From positions 1,054,001-1,118,000 of the forward strand of contig JACKBL010000001.1 of NCBI GenBank assembly GCA_020634515.1: a DNA stretch of 64,000 nt, written 5' to 3'. The position numbers and the translations under genes are program-made. The DNA is from Ardenticatenales bacterium (GTDB lineage: Bacteria > Chloroflexota > Anaerolineae > Promineifilales > Promineifilaceae). The notes below the pieces were generated by a model, which made no database searches, was not told where the DNA came from, and worked only from the letters and a program-made list of their open reading frames with translations. The first letter of the stretch is position 1; each line of letters begins with the position of its first letter. Below, one piece after another: positions 63,862-64,000 of this stretch.

Positions 63862-64000
63862 CTAAACCAGCAGAAACAGCAACGGCAAGGCAAAAATGAT
63901 GCCCATAAACAGCGCCAGATGGCGATTGCTGTTGGTGGTGGCGACGACGAGGTTGATCATCTTCTCTGCATACACCTGGTACATCAACAGCAGCACCAGC
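63862..64000 (-). CDS. C-terminal fragment of a membrane protein
   Basis: 45 residues running off the right edge, with stop at 63862-63864. Two hydrophobic helices flank a polar turn (YAEKMINLVVATTNSNRHL), and the last helix ends the protein. Family not recognisable. Confidence 0.55.
   Translation of the reverse strand, partial: LVLLLMYQVYAEKMINLVVATTNSNRHLALFMGIIFALPLLFLLV

Overview
The window is 64 kb of GC-rich (by eye near 58-60% GC) bacterial chromosome with dense genes on both strands. The gene set suggests a filamentous or Anaerolineae-like member of the Chloroflexota: lipoproteins with Thr/Pro-rich linkers, membrane proteins with double zinc ribbons, DUF4126 and DUF2085 membrane proteins, effector-associated conflict proteins and a type A RNase P RNA. 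No ribosomal protein or 16S gene is present, so this placement is inference.

Layout. 0-5.7 kb: a cut gene, an M28-type peptidase lipoprotein, a small lipoprotein, a class III PPK2 kinase, a protoglobin, a zinc-ribbon membrane protein and an ArsR-DUF2087 regulator. 6.2-10.6 kb (minus): nitroreductase and a polar amino-acid ABC transporter whose binding protein is a tandem duplication of the whole solute-binding domain. 10.8-21.8 kb (minus): an ICMT/PEMT-like methyltransferase, a secreted PHB-depolymerase-type esterase and a tight block made of a giant 2219-residue TPR/PIN-like protein, a zinc-ribbon membrane protein and a membrane protein with two effector-associated-like domains. 21.8-28.5 kb: a secreted glycoside hydrolase, DUF1232, an FHA protein, MurJ and an acyl-CoA mutase large subunit. 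29.1-43.9 kb: a sugar island. It holds a LacI-type regulator with promoter and operator, an ABC sugar importer, GH1 beta-glucosidase, TreS, a trypsin-like protease, an XRE regulator, amylosucrase and a ROK fructokinase; together they can import oligosaccharides, split beta-glucosides, interconvert maltose and trehalose, and turn sucrose into glucan plus phosphorylated fructose. 44-50 kb: membrane proteins, an orphan FAD subunit, an EcoRV-like restriction-modification pair, the RNase P RNA, LMW phosphatase and a geranylgeranyl-reductase-like flavoprotein. 51-64 kb: S41 protease, small membrane proteins, GNAT, nucleoside phosphorylase, aldo-keto reductase, DUF3800, radical SAM-HhH protein, alanine racemase, AmmeMemoRadiSam radical SAM enzyme and tandem Usp.

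Three signals stand out that are not genes. (1) The palindrome TGCCGGCA occurs about 75 times by hand count where about 2 are expected from base composition. At many sites the DNA switches from G-rich on the left to C-rich on the right, whichever strand is coding. (2) A 103-bp non-autonomous element is present in three copies that look identical, each with an 8-bp target duplication (one with one mismatch). A 94-bp relative with a perfect 9-bp duplication has rewritten the last codons of a protease gene. (3) Several families of intergenic hairpins recur; one 57-bp type sits 22 nt upstream of two unrelated start codons, together with a shared ribosome binding site.

The best candidate for an undescribed protein system is the 13.5-21.8 kb block. 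Its AT-rich giant gene lacks the octamer and fits within tens of bases between GC-rich neighbours.
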